Shown: positions 1 to 10,000 of the stretch, piece by piece
How positions within the stretch are numbered: the first letter of the stretch is position 1
Layout: each line of letters starts with the position of its first letter
From: Magnetococcales bacterium
GTDB taxonomy: Bacteria > Pseudomonadota > Magnetococcia > Magnetococcales > DC0425bin3
Direction: 5' to 3'
Length of the DNA stretch: 31,365 nucleotides
NCBI GenBank assembly: GCA_015229045.1
Contig: JADGCJ010000029.1
Span: forward strand, 1-31,365
Made by a program: the position numbers and the translations under genes
Notes under the pieces: model-generated
Databases searched by the model: none
What the model saw: the letters and a program-made list of their open reading frames with translations, nothing else
Told to the model about the DNA's origin: nothing

Positions 1-60
1 CAGAGTCCTGGTGGGGCTCGGGGCGAAGCCCTGACAAAGGCTTTCATGTCCAGGCTTTTC
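1..60 (-). repeat. Dispersed hairpin-rich repeat, inverted copy cut by the window edge
   Basis: Read on the minus strand, this stretch matches the start of the copy at 28591-28686: a GAAAGCCTTTGTCAGGGC block, then a GGGC-TTC-GCCC core, then CCCCACCAGGACTCTG, where the window cuts it. It is non-coding. On the minus strand it is preceded by ACTATTCAG (71-79), a motif that recurs at 15398-15408 next to another repeat fragment. It is probably a miniature or REP-like intergenic element. I cannot name a family. Confidence 0.7.
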
Positions 61-150
61 TTGAGGAAGTACTGAATAGTCACCTATTCTTTGACATTTT
101 AAAGTGGTTGGGGGAGTCTGAGGGGGAGGCTCTGCCTGTCCCCTCAGCGG

Positions 151-256
151 GGGCCTGGGGGCAGCACCCCCAGCAAAGTTTCATTGGGGCGCTGCCCCAA
201 ACCCCGCCAGGACTCCGTCCTGGACCTGCCAGGGAGCCAGCCCCCTGGACCCCGTC
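151..256 (+). repeat. Dispersed hairpin-rich repeat, fullest copy in the left intergenic region
   Basis: Three perfect or near-perfect hairpins follow one another: CTGGGGG/CCCCCAG (155-161 with 167-173), GGGGC/GCCCC (186-190 with 194-198) and CCAGGAC/GTCCTGG (207-213 with 217-223). The end is CCAGCCCCCTGGACCCC (about 237-253). The second half closely matches 28621-28686. The whole stretch 1-373 has no convincing gene. It holds this copy and the inverted copy at 1-60. Short open frames here only translate the repeat. Confidence 0.75.
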
Positions 257-373
257 TTCAGGCCGCAGCGTTGATCTTCGCTGCCTGGGAATGTATCCTG
301 ACCGCCGGTGGTAGTGGTTGGTGGTGGCTCGCATGGCGGCGCCGTGTGATAATGATCTCTGGATGACCAGACC

Positions 374-2524
374 ATGATTTTGAATGTCGTCCTTGTCCTC
401 GGTGGGTTGGCCTATTCCGGCTATCTGGCTTTCAAGGAGAAGAAGGTCCATCAACGCCGTCGGCTGCCTGAACAAACGGCGACGGCACCCTCTTCCGCCG
501 AGCCGGACCTGCAACCTGATCCGTCCGTCCTGGTAACGGGGAGCGTCATCTCCAACGATCAGGTCGATCAGCTCATCACGGTGTCAGGCATTGCGTTCGG
601 GCTGGCCGTCTCCGGAGCGCTGATCAGCAGCGTCTTCACTTTGGGATCCATTCCCCTGATCCTCTACACCGCTCTGCCCATTTTCAAAACAGCGTTTCGC
701 GGCATCCTCGAAGAGGGGCGGGTGACGGCCAGCGTCGTTGATGCCATAGCATTATCCAGTTGTTTGTTGACAGGATACTATGTACTGGGCGCGGTGGCAC
801 CCCTCACCTACTTCTTTGGCCAAAAAATGGTCCAGAAGACCGAAAGACGTCCACAAAACAGATCGATCGCAATCCTTCGGCACGATCCCAAAACCGTGTG
901 GCTGTCGAAGAATAAAACAGAGATCGAGATCCCATACCACTCTCTGAAAGCAGGGGATGTCATTGTCCTGCGCGCTGGTGAAACGGTGTCTGTCGACGGG
1001 ACTGTGATCCAGGGGATGGGATCACTGGATGAACATATCCTGACCAACGAGTCCCAACCCTCGGAAAAATCAACCGGAGACTTCGTTTTGGCCTCGACAC
1101 GTCTGGTCACGGGAACCCTGTTTGTGCGTGTCGACAGGACCGGGGAGGAGACAATCGCCGCACAGATGGAACACATCATGGCCAACGCTCACGCACCATC
1201 CGTGGAGCTGCAAAGCATGCGCGTGGCCGATCAAATTGCACTACCCACCATCGTGTTGGGAGGCGTGGCGCTCTATACGATGGGACCAGTCGGTGCCACG
1301 GCTGTCGTGAACTGCAACTCTTCTGAGATCATGCGAATCACGGCTCCGCTGGGCATACTCAACTATCTGAAACGAACATCCGAACAGGGCGTCCTGGTCA
1401 AGGATGGCCATTCCCTGGAACTCCTGCACAACGTGGATACCGTGGTCTTCGACGAGGCAGGCTCCCTGACCCTGTCGGAACCTGAAATCCGGTTCATTCA
1501 TGCCTGGGACGACCATGCCAAGGACGACATCCTTCGTCTGGCTGCCTCTGCCGGACACAGGCAGACCCGCCCCACCACCAGAGCCATCGTTCGCGCTGCA
1601 AAGAAGCGCCGGTTGGCCATTCCGCCCGGTGCCGATGCCTCGTACGAGTCTGGCCATGGAATCAAGATGCGTATCGCAGGCCGAACGATTGCCATGGGCA
1701 GTGCCCGCTTCATGAACGAACAAAAGATTCTTCTCTCACAAGAGGCCTGCCAGCTGCGTGATTTTTGCCATGAGCAGGGCCACTCCCTGATCTTTGTCGC
1801 GAAAAAAAACAAGGTGGTGGGAGCCATCGAGTTGCACGCCAGCATCAGGCCGGAGGCAAAGAGTGTGATCCAGGGCCTTCAACAACGCGGCAAGAAGATT
1901 GTCATCCTCTCCGGTGGGCATGACATACCCGTACGCAATCTGGCGCAACGCCTGAGAGCGGACCGCCATGTCGCCAATGTTCTTCCGGAAAACAAGGCTG
2001 GCATCGTCGCCGACCTGAAAAATCAAGGCCGTGTGGTGTGTTTTATCGGCGATGGCATCTTCGACGCCATCGCCATGAAAGAGGCACACATCTCCCTGTC
2101 TCTCCGGGGCGCTGCAACAGCAGCCATCGATACGGCCGACATCATCCTGATGCATCAGGACTTGCGCTCGTTATGCTCCCTGTTCGACGTTGCCCATGAT
2201 CTGCACAAAAATACCCGCAGAAGCATGGCGGCAACCATCATACCCAGCGCCATCGGCATGGGTGGCGTCTTTTTGCTGGGCTTTGGTGTTTACACATCCT
2301 ACGTCGTGTACTCAATCAGCTCGGGGCTGGGAACATTGAGCGCTCTGTGGCCCTCTCTTTTCCGTCAACCGCCGACCATACCGCTTAAGGAGTCGCTGCA
2401 ACACCTGCCCAGTCAAACAGGAAGTCGTGCCGTTCCCGAACCGGGCCCACTGGGAAGCCATGCTGTTCCCGAACCGGGTCCGCGTCAAAATGCACAGCCT
2501 TTTCAGATGGCAGACAGGGTTTGA
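374..2524 (+). CDS. Degenerate P-type (P1B-like) ATPase
   Basis: A 716-residue membrane protein with the P-type ATPase layout. Hydrophobic segments lie near residues 3-20, 68-105, 120-145, 285-310 and 640-690. In between are recognisable actuator (TNES, 224-227), phosphorylation (FDEAGSLT, with Asp360) and hinge (GDGIFDA, 559-565) regions. It resembles the subgroup with a KDGxSLELL...VDTVVFDKTGTLT core and no CPC metal motif. The key motifs deviate: TGES is TNES, DKTGTLT is DEAGSLT, the nucleotide-domain HP is Arg-Pro (399-400), the TGD-type motif is SGG (513-515) and GDGxND is GDGxFD. The phosphorylatable Asp remains, but the Lys of DKTG and the Asn of GDGxND are lost. Ion transport is therefore doubtful and a regulatory or pseudo-enzyme role is possible. 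The C-terminus has two 11-residue repeats. The gene converges on the acyl carrier protein gene with a 17-nt gap. Its substrate and its link to the peptide locus are unknown. Confidence 0.75.
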   Translation: MILNVVLVLGGLAYSGYLAFKEKKVHQRRRLPEQTATAPSSAEPDLQPDPSVLVTGSVISNDQVDQLITVSGIAFGLAVSGALISSVFTLGSIPLILYTALPIFKTAFRGILEEGRVTASVVDAIALSSCLLTGYYVLGAVAPLTYFFGQKMVQKTERRPQNRSIAILRHDPKTVWLSKNKTEIEIPYHSLKAGDVIVLRAGETVSVDGTVIQGMGSLDEHILTNESQPSEKSTGDFVLASTRLVTGTLFVRVDRTGEETIAAQMEHIMANAHAPSVELQSMRVADQIALPTIVLGGVALYTMGPVGATAVVNCNSSEIMRITAPLGILNYLKRTSEQGVLVKDGHSLELLHNVDTVVFDEAGSLTLSEPEIRFIHAWDDHAKDDILRLAASAGHRQTRPTTRAIVRAAKKRRLAIPPGADASYESGHGIKMRIAGRTIAMGSARFMNEQKILLSQEACQLRDFCHEQGHSLIFVAKKNKVVGAIELHASIRPEAKSVIQGLQQRGKKIVILSGGHDIPVRNLAQRLRADRHVANVLPENKAGIVADLKNQGRVVCFIGDGIFDAIAMKEAHISLSLRGAATAAIDTADIILMHQDLRSLCSLFDVAHDLHKNTRRSMAATIIPSAIGMGGVFLLGFGVYTSYVVYSISSGLGTLSALWPSLFRQPPTIPLKESLQHLPSQTGSRAVPEPGPLGSHAVPEPGPRQNAQPFQMADRV
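2420..2485 (+). repeat. Two 33-bp direct repeats in the ATPase-like gene
   Basis: The units at 2420-2452 and 2453-2485 encode GSRAVPEPGPL and GSHAVPEPGPR in the cytoplasmic-looking C-terminal tail, just before the stop. The bases differ mostly at third positions, so the duplication is not recent. Confidence 0.75.
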
Positions 2525-2541
2525 ACGCACCCGCCCCGGAC

Positions 2542-2811
2542 TCAGGTCGCGCCCTGTTTCTTTTCTATGAAAGCAACGATGGCGTTGATGGATCTGAAAT
2601 TATTAAAGTCCAGATCCTTGTTGTCCATCTTGATCTGAAACTCTTTTTCCAGAAACAGGACCAGGTGCATGGCAAACAGGGAGGTGACCAGACCCGTTGC
2701 AAAGAGATCCTCGCTGTCATCCAGCTCGTCGTCACGGATAAACTTGGCCACAAATGCTTTGATTGTCTTGATTGTATCCATGATCTTCAGTTCATACCCA
2801 TTTGCATTCAT
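2542..2811 (-). CDS. Acyl carrier protein of the hydroxymalonyl-ACP (FkbJ-type) pathway
   Basis: A small acidic protein of 89 residues, the usual acyl carrier protein size. The motif DLFATGLVTSLFAMHLV contains the Ser that would carry phosphopantetheine (GLVTS, in place of the common G-DS). It is the last gene of a minus-strand set with FkbK-, FkbH- and FkbI-like genes, which fits the dedicated carrier onto which FkbH loads glyceryl for oxidation to hydroxymalonyl-ACP. A 141-nt gap separates it from the dehydrogenase gene. The start is uncertain. ATG at 2811 gives the longest form. An internal ATG at 2781 gives 79 residues beginning MDTIKTIK, which looks more like a typical N-terminus. Neither has a strong ribosome binding site. 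The phosphopantetheinyl transferase at 19612-20286 is a plausible activator. Confidence 0.8.
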   Translation of the reverse strand: MNANGYELKIMDTIKTIKAFVAKFIRDDELDDSEDLFATGLVTSLFAMHLVLFLEKEFQIKMDNKDLDFNNFRSINAIVAFIEKKQGAT

Positions 2812-2952
2812 CGCGGTAACTTCGTTAGCTGCGTCGTCGGCTCCTCACCGTACCAACATGTACTGTCTCGTCGCCTCCTCCTTGCTGCCTCGTTCCCGCA
2901 TCGACTGCAAATGGGTATCGGATGGCTGGGTTACGGTCGACCTTGGCGCAGG

Positions 2953-3822
<870 letters not shown>

Positions 3823-3828
3823 GGAACG

Positions 3829-3835
3829 CTCCTCT
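3829..3835 (-). promoter_or_regulatory. Ribosome binding site deciding the FkbK-like start
   Basis: On the minus strand this reads AGAGGAG, 6 nt before TTG (3822-3820). The alternative GTG at 3906-3904 has no comparable purine stretch. Confidence 0.55.
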
Positions 3836-3902
3836 CGCCGTGCTTGGAGAGGGACCACACCCCTCTGTCCGACATCCCGGTACGGCGCGCAGTATAGATG
3901 GG

Positions 3903-4967
3903 TCACGACAAAGATGGCAAATGATTTTCCGGCAAATGGACTCGGAGATACTCCGGAAAAGGCATCAGGGTACTCAGGTCATTCTCCAGGATGGTGACCC
4001 CCTCTGCGGTGGTCTCCAACTCCTGGAAGTGGGAAAATTTATAAGTGATGTACATCATGCGGTTGCGGTCAGTCGCCACAAACTCGGCCAGCAGGCGAAC
4101 GCCCTTGCCTCTGGCCGCGTTGCGCAGATGGTTGATCAGGATGGAGCCAATGCCTCGGGACATGACCCGGCACGACATCAACAGCAACTTGATGGTCCAG
4201 GCGGTGGCAGCTGTTTCGATCAGCACCAGACCGATTTTGCCGTAGGTACCGTATTTGTCATCGAGGCTGGCCATCAACAACATATGCCGATCGGACTGAC
4301 GAAACCTGTCCAACTCCTCATAGGAGTAGGTATATCCGGTGGCATTGAGTTGATTGGTGCGCACGGTCAGCTCTTCGGCGCGCTGCAAATCCTCTTCCTG
4401 CGCCGGGGCGATGGTGACGACCATCTCCAGGCTGGCCAGAAAGGCCTCCTTCGGTCCGGTGAAACCCTTTTCCACCTGGTCACGCCGGATATCGTTCTGA
4501 TACATCACCCGGCGCTGTTTTGAATCGCTGGTGATGAAACGGGGGTTCATCACCGGCATGGCTGGCATAGGGTCCACATCGACCGCATCAATGCACAAGA
4601 CGTCCGGCAGGACAAAATGCACTTCGTCCCGTTCAAAAGGCTGGTCATCGACAAAGGCCAGGGTATCGATGCCTATGTTGAGGGAGCGGGCAATCTGTTC
4701 GAGGGAGGCCGCCTTCGAGTTCCAGTTGATCTGCGGATAGAGAAAATACTCCTCCAGCCCGAAGGCCCGCAGCCGCTCCATGGCCTGCTCGTGGGTGTTG
4801 CGACTGGCAATCGATTGCAGAATGCCCCGCTCATCGAGGATTTTGATCACCTTGACCACGTTGTCACGCAGCCGGATCGGGTCGTTTTCCGACAGAACGC
4901 CCTCCCACAGGGTGTTATCCAGATCCCAGACCACGCACTTGATTTTTTTCTCTCGGGCGGTTTTCAT
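3903..4967 (-). CDS. Stand-alone FkbH-like glyceryl transferase/phosphatase
   Basis: A 354-residue HAD-type protein. In FkbH enzymes the HAD domain takes 1,3-bisphosphoglycerate, removes phosphate and passes glyceryl to a carrier protein. Visible motifs are DLDNT (Asp15, Asp17), FVDDQPFERDEV in the second half of the HAD domain, and a C-terminal GNAT-like half with RTNQLNATGYTYSYEEL and MSCRVMSRG. The Cys of that motif (residue 266) is the conserved candidate for the transient glyceryl thioester. The short form without an N-terminal SGNH-like domain and the RTNQLNATGYTYSY wording match FkbH/ZmaN-type proteins of hydroxy- or methoxymalonyl-ACP clusters. Its start overlaps the acyl-CoA dehydrogenase stop (ATGA at 4964-4967), which suggests translational coupling. 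A second, different FkbH domain lies inside the NRPS. Confidence 0.9.
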   Translation of the reverse strand: MKTAREKKIKCVVWDLDNTLWEGVLSENDPIRLRDNVVKVIKILDERGILQSIASRNTHEQAMERLRAFGLEEYFLYPQINWNSKAASLEQIARSLNIGIDTLAFVDDQPFERDEVHFVLPDVLCIDAVDVDPMPAMPVMNPRFITSDSKQRRVMYQNDIRRDQVEKGFTGPKEAFLASLEMVVTIAPAQEEDLQRAEELTVRTNQLNATGYTYSYEELDRFRQSDRHMLLMASLDDKYGTYGKIGLVLIETAATAWTIKLLLMSCRVMSRGIGSILINHLRNAARGKGVRLLAEFVATDRNRMMYITYKFSHFQELETTAEGVTILENDLSTLMPFPEYLRVHLPENHLPSLS

Positions 4968-6136
4968 GGCTGCCTGTTTTTTTTCTCCCGTGCCTTCCGG
5001 CTCCTGATAAAATCCAGGTGGCCATACTTGGCAATGATGGTCTGCTGAATCTGGTTGCTCCCTTCGATGATCTCCATGATCTTGGCGTCACGAAAATAGC
5101 GCTGCACCGGATAGTCCGGACCACACCCATTGGCGCCATGAATCTGCACCGCATCGCTGGCCGCCCTGGCCGCCACGGTGGAAGCAAAGTATTTGGCCGT
5201 CGATATGGCCATGATCGAGCGTGGATTTCTCTCCTCTTTGAGGCGTCCGGCGTCGCGGCAGAGCAGCCTGGCGGCTTCGACCTGGGTGATCATGTCGGCG
5301 ATCATCTTCTGGAGCAAGGGGTGTTCCCGCAGATAGACGCCAAACTGCTTGCGATGATGGGTGTACTCCAGGCAGGCCTCCAGGCAGGCGCGGGTCAACC
5401 CCACGCAGCCGTTGCCGACACAAAAGCGGCCATGATCGAGGGCAAGACCGGCCACATGCGAAAAGCCGAATCCGGGACGCCCGACCATGTTCTCTTCCGG
5501 CACCACACACTCCCTCATGGCAAGGGAGGCGAGCATGGCCGCGCGAAACCCCAACAGCCCGGTGATGGGCTGCCTGGAAAACCCCTGGCGATCCTTCTCC
5601 ACCAGGAAGGCGACCGCCTTGCCCTCCAGTTGAGCGAAAACAAGAAAGACATCGGCGATCTGGCCGCAGGAGATCCACTTTTTGTCACCGTTCAGGAGAT
5701 ACGATCCATTCTCATGCTGCGTCACGGTGGTTTCGACATTTTTGGCGTCGCTGCCAATGCCGGGTTCGGTCAGGGCGAAGGCGCCAAGCACCTCGCCGGT
5801 GGCAAGTCTGGGCAGCAGGTTTCTTTTCTGGGCGTCGCTGCCCCAGAAGGCGAGGGCCTGACATACCATGCCATGCACGGTCAACAAACTCAGAAGCGAG
5901 GCGCTGCCCCGGCCAATCTCTTCGCACAGCAGGCCAAAGGTGACGCTGTCCATGCCGCCACCGCCGTGCTCCTTGGCCAGCGCGGCCCCCAGATAACCCT
6001 CCCGGGCCATCGCCTGGATGATCGCCGTCGACAGCGCCTCCTGCCGGTCCCACTGATCGGCAAAAGGGAGAACCTGCTCATCCACGAAAGCCTTGAATGC
6101 GGCGTGGGCACGGGCCTGCTCAGGGGTCAATTCCAT
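4964..6136 (-). CDS. Acyl-CoA dehydrogenase family protein, FkbI-like
   Basis: A 390-residue flavoprotein of ordinary acyl-CoA dehydrogenase length. It has the central beta-domain motifs FALTEPGIGSDA and KKWISCG, the helical C-terminal QIHGANG motif and EGSNQIQ, whose Glu is the usual catalytic base position. In the glyceryl-ACP route FkbI-type enzymes work with FkbK to bring the C3 carbon to the carboxylate of hydroxymalonyl-ACP. The ATG at 6136 is chosen because MELTPEQARAHAAF aligns with normal N-termini and GGGGAG lies 10 nt upstream. An upstream extension of the frame to 6394 would run into the intergenic region and looks unconserved. It is the first gene of the four-gene minus-strand operon and diverges from the methyltransferase-NRPS operon. 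Confidence 0.88.
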   Translation of the reverse strand: MELTPEQARAHAAFKAFVDEQVLPFADQWDRQEALSTAIIQAMAREGYLGAALAKEHGGGGMDSVTFGLLCEEIGRGSASLLSLLTVHGMVCQALAFWGSDAQKRNLLPRLATGEVLGAFALTEPGIGSDAKNVETTVTQHENGSYLLNGDKKWISCGQIADVFLVFAQLEGKAVAFLVEKDRQGFSRQPITGLLGFRAAMLASLAMRECVVPEENMVGRPGFGFSHVAGLALDHGRFCVGNGCVGLTRACLEACLEYTHHRKQFGVYLREHPLLQKMIADMITQVEAARLLCRDAGRLKEERNPRSIMAISTAKYFASTVAARAASDAVQIHGANGCGPDYPVQRYFRDAKIMEIIEGSNQIQQTIIAKYGHLDFIRSRKAREKKNRQP

Positions 6137-6374
6137 GTCCAGACAACTCCCCGGATAAGAGTGATGAGAAAACGGGGTCAAGATTACCATGCCCCCTCTT
6201 TCCAAATAAACAGGCCCTGATCGGGAAAGAGCGCAGGCACACGCCTTGGAGCAAATTGACCCTGCGGCAACGACAATGGTACCCTGCATGGCGATGGGTA
6301 CCGGCCACCGGAAAAACCTCGCGCGGGCAACATGACCACATGGGGCATGCAGCGATTCCAGGAAAATAAACAGG
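6137..6374. promoter_or_regulatory. Divergent intergenic region between the two biosynthetic operons
   Basis: These 238 nt separate the FkbI-like start (minus) from the methyltransferase start (plus) and must hold the promoters for both operons. The only plus-strand sigma70-like candidate I see is TTGACC (6256-6261), 18 nt before TACCCT (6280-6285). It is weak. No clear operator palindrome is visible. Confidence 0.4.
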
Positions 6375-7061
6375 ATGGTTCCACGACAGGTCAAGGCAGC
6401 CTACTACCTCCTGATGGCGATTCCCCTGTGGCTATCGGGGCGATGGTACCGCGTTTTTCGTGCGCCACGCCAAGGCATCGTTCGCGTCCATCTGGGGTCG
6501 GGGCAGGTCCACTACATCCCCGGCTGGATCAACCTCGATGCCAACATGATCAGCGCCAGGGCGGATGTTCGCGCCGATCTGCGCCATGCCCTGCCCTTCC
6601 ATGACAGCACCGTCGATGCCTTTTATTCCCATCACGTCATCGAGCATTTGACAAATACCGACCTGATCGCCCTGCTCCACGACATCCATCGCTGCCTCAA
6701 GCCGGGGGGGGTGGTCCGTCTGGCCGGTCCCCACGGAGATATGGCCATGCGGCAATACATCGCCGGAAACCACGCCTGGTTCAGCGATTTCCCCGAAAAC
6801 CGGCGCAGCCTGGGCGGGCGCCTGGCCAATTTTCTTCTCTGCCAGGGGGAGCATCTCGCCATCCTGACGCCCGGTTACCTGGAAGAGCTGCTCATCGACG
6901 TCGGCTTCGACGCCATTCGTTCTGCTGCGCCGGTCACCTTGACCCACCATCCCGATCGGTTCGGTCCCGAGGTTCTGGACAGGGAACATGAAACCACCCC
7001 GGAGGCACCGCACACCCTGGTGATGGAAGCAGTCAAGCCTGGCAAGCTCCAAAACCTGTAG
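6375..7061 (+). CDS. Class I SAM-dependent methyltransferase, type 11-like
   Basis: A 228-residue protein with a probable N-terminal membrane-associated helix (residues 8-22). The SAM-binding motif is VHLGSGQ (38-44), followed by GWINLDA, the acidic DAFYSHHVIEHL segment and LKPGGVVRL (motif III region). The first gene of the plus-strand operon, it ends 32 nt before the NRPS, which points to tailoring of the peptide or its building block. It is not recognisably FkbG-like (the O-methyltransferase that makes methoxymalonyl-ACP), although it sits where such a gene could. Wording such as GWINLD also occurs in methyltransferases of surface-polysaccharide loci. The acceptor is unknown. Confidence 0.75.
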   Translation: MVPRQVKAAYYLLMAIPLWLSGRWYRVFRAPRQGIVRVHLGSGQVHYIPGWINLDANMISARADVRADLRHALPFHDSTVDAFYSHHVIEHLTNTDLIALLHDIHRCLKPGGVVRLAGPHGDMAMRQYIAGNHAWFSDFPENRRSLGGRLANFLLCQGEHLAILTPGYLEELLIDVGFDAIRSAAPVTLTHHPDRFGPEVLDREHETTPEAPHTLVMEAVKPGKLQNL

Positions 7062-7093
7062 GACCAACAGCATGATGGCAGCCCAATAGAGCC

Positions 7094-10000
7094 ATGACCA
7101 AGAAAAACATCCAACACATCTACACCCTGACCCCCATGCAGGAGGGGATGCTGTTTCACGCCCTGCACGATCAGGCCGCCAACCCCTATTTCGAGCAGTG
7201 TCATTTTCGTCTGCGCGGCCCCCTGAACGTACCCCTGTTCGAGACCGCCTGGAATGAAGTGGTGCAGCGCCATGATGTCCTGAGAACACGCTTCGTCTTT
7301 AAAAATATTCCCCAACCCAGACAGGTCGTCCTGAAGGAACAAAAGCTTGTCTTCGCCTTTCAGGATCTGTCGGCCCTGCCCGGAGATCAACAACACAACC
7401 GGATCGACATCTTCAAGAAAGAGGACTGGCAACGCGGATTTGACCTGGGGCGCGATGTCCTGATGCGCATGACCGTGTTTCGCCTGGAAGAGACTGTTTT
7501 TGAGGCAATTCACAGCTTTCACCATATTCTGCTGGATGGCTGGAGCGTGGGCATCCTCCACGAAGAGTCCTTCCGGATCTACACAGCCCTGCTCAAGAAT
7601 GAAGCGCATCGCCTGCCGACGCCGGTGCCGTTTGTCACCTACATTCAGTGGCTGGAACGCCAGGACAAGAGCGCGGCCGAAAGCTATTGGCGGCGTTATC
7701 TGACCGGCTACCAGCAGGCTGTCTCCCTGCCCGACTGCCACGCCGATGCGACCACCCCCTTCCAGGCCGAAGAGCGCATCTATACCCTCGCCAAACCCCT
7801 CTCCGATGCCGTGCGCCAACTGGCAGCCCGCCAGCGGGTCACCCAGAACACCGTCATTCAGGCGGTCTGGGGCGTCTTGCTCGGTCGTTACAACCGGGTG
7901 CACGATGTGGTGCTGATCGCCACGGTGTCGGGGCGTCCACCGGAGATTGCGGGAGTGGAGCGCATGGTCGGCCTGTTCATCAACGCCGTGCCGGTGCGCA
8001 TACGCACCGAACCCAATACCCCCTTCGATCGTCTGTTGCGCCAGGTGCAAAACAGCGCCACGACAGCCCAGGAGTATCATCACCACTCCCTGGCCGAGAT
8101 TCAGGCCAACAGCGATCTGGGTCAACAACGCCCCGATCACATTCTGGTCTTTGAAAACTATGCCGCCGCCGATGTGAGCCATTTTTCCATCGCCGCCACC
8201 GGCGATCTCCCTCTGCGCGTCGAGTGGTACAAACAGGTCGATCACTCCAACTATCCCCTCACGGTTCAGGTCGTTCCCGGCGAACGGCTGGGGTTCACCA
8301 TGATCCTCAACCGGGCAGCCATGGAGCCAGCCACGCTTGACGCGCTGGTCGGCAACCTGGAACTCCTTCTGACCCAGGTGACGAACGACGATACCCTCAC
8401 CGTGGCAGCACTCACCCTGCCAGCCCTGCCGCCGGTTCATGCTGCCGCGACGGCGCAAAAAAACACCCCGCCCCTCCCTGCCACCAAGGGCGTCGCAGAC
8501 GAAAAGAGTGCCAAAAAGCTCCAGCTGGTCGTGGCAGCCACCTTCACCGTCGATCCCGTCGTGCCGCATGTGCGTTGGTGGGGCAGAGCGTTCGGTCTGG
8601 CCATCGATGTACAATTGGCCGCCTACAACCAGGTTTTTCAGGAGCTGCTGGACCCGGGCAGCCTCCTGTCGACCCATGCAGGTTACGCCCTGCTGTTGCT
8701 GCGCTTCGAGGATTGGCTGCGCGATCTCCCCGTGCAGAGCGCCGAGGCCTGCCACCAGCACCTTGAAACCTATTATGAAAAACTGCTCCAGGCCCTGACG
8801 AACCGCCCCAACACCCTGCCTCTGCTGATCGGCTTGCTCCCCCCCTCCCCTCACCTGCCTGAGGTCGAAGGAGCGGTCGAGCGGCTTGCCGATCTGTACC
8901 GGCGTTTCAAGATTTTCATCGACGCTCACCCCACCCTGCATGCGTTGGATCTCACCCGGCTGGCCGATCGCCACGCCATCGCCACGCCGTTCGATCCGCA
9001 CCAGGACCAGGCGGGGCACATGCCCTTCTCCGATGCCTTTTATGCCGCCCTGGGTCAGGCCATCGCCCGTGCGCTCCATGCCCATCTGGCACCACCCTTC
9101 AAGGTGATCGTCCTGGATTGCGACAACACCCTGTGGTCAGGCATTTGCGGCGAAAGCGGAGCCGACGGCGTGGTCATCACCCCCGACCATCAGGCCCTGC
9201 AACGCTTCATGCTGGCCCGCTGTCAGGAGGGCTTTTTGCTGGCCCTCAACAGCAAAAACAACGCAGAAGATGTCTGGGCGGTGTTTGACAACCATCCCGA
9301 CATGGTGTTGCAACGCAGCCATATCGTCGCGCAGCGCATCAACTGGCAGCCGAAACCGGACAACATGCGGCAGCTGGCCCGGGAGCTGGATCTCGGCCTG
9401 GAGAGCTTCCTCTTTCTCGACGACTCCGGGGTGGAGTGCGCCGCCATGATGAACGGATGCCCGGAGGTGCTCACCCTGCGTCTGCCGGAGAATCCGGCTG
9501 ATTTTTCCCCTTTTTTGCATCTTGTCTGGGCCTTCGACCGTTTTCAGGTCACCGAAGAGGATCGCCAGCGCAGCCGCCTGTATCAAGTCGAACAACAACG
9601 TCGCCAGCTCCAGGAGCGGTCCCCCTCCCTGGATGATTTCCTCGCCACCCTGGAGGTCGAGGTCTTCATGGAGCCGATGCGCCCGGAACACCATGCCCGT
9701 GTCGCCCAGCTGACTCAACGCACCAACCAGTTCAACCTCAGCACCATCCGCCGCACGGAGAGCGACATCGCCGCCCTCCACGCCCGGGACGGCTGGTCCT
9801 GCTGGTGTGTTCATGTCCGGGACCGCTTCGGTGATTATGGCCTGGTGGGGGTCGTCCTGGCACAGCAAAAGGCGGACCACCTGCTGCTGGAGACCTTTTT
9901 GTTGAGCTGCCGGGTTCTCGGGCGCGGCGTCGAGATGGCCATTTTGAGCGGCCTGCGCCGCCACTGCCTGCACACAGGAATCACCCGTCTGCTGGCCGAA

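Noticed and set aside
108..514. Small open frames in the left intergenic repeat region
   Set aside because: They translate hairpin repeat DNA or run antisense into the ATPase-like gene, with no ribosome binding site or homology.
6256..6285. TTGACC-18-TACCCT as promoter of the NRPS operon
   Set aside because: The -35 is fair, but the -10 matches poorly and the spacing is one longer than ideal. It is kept only as a remark in the intergenic entry.
6375..7061. Assignment of the methyltransferase as FkbG (making methoxymalonyl-ACP)
   Set aside because: The HLGSG...GWINLD pattern and the N-terminal hydrophobic helix do not match the FkbG O-methyltransferases I know. Position alone is not enough.
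6875..9085. A 736-codon minus-strand frame across the methyltransferase and NRPS start
   Set aside because: Antisense shadow of two well-supported genes.
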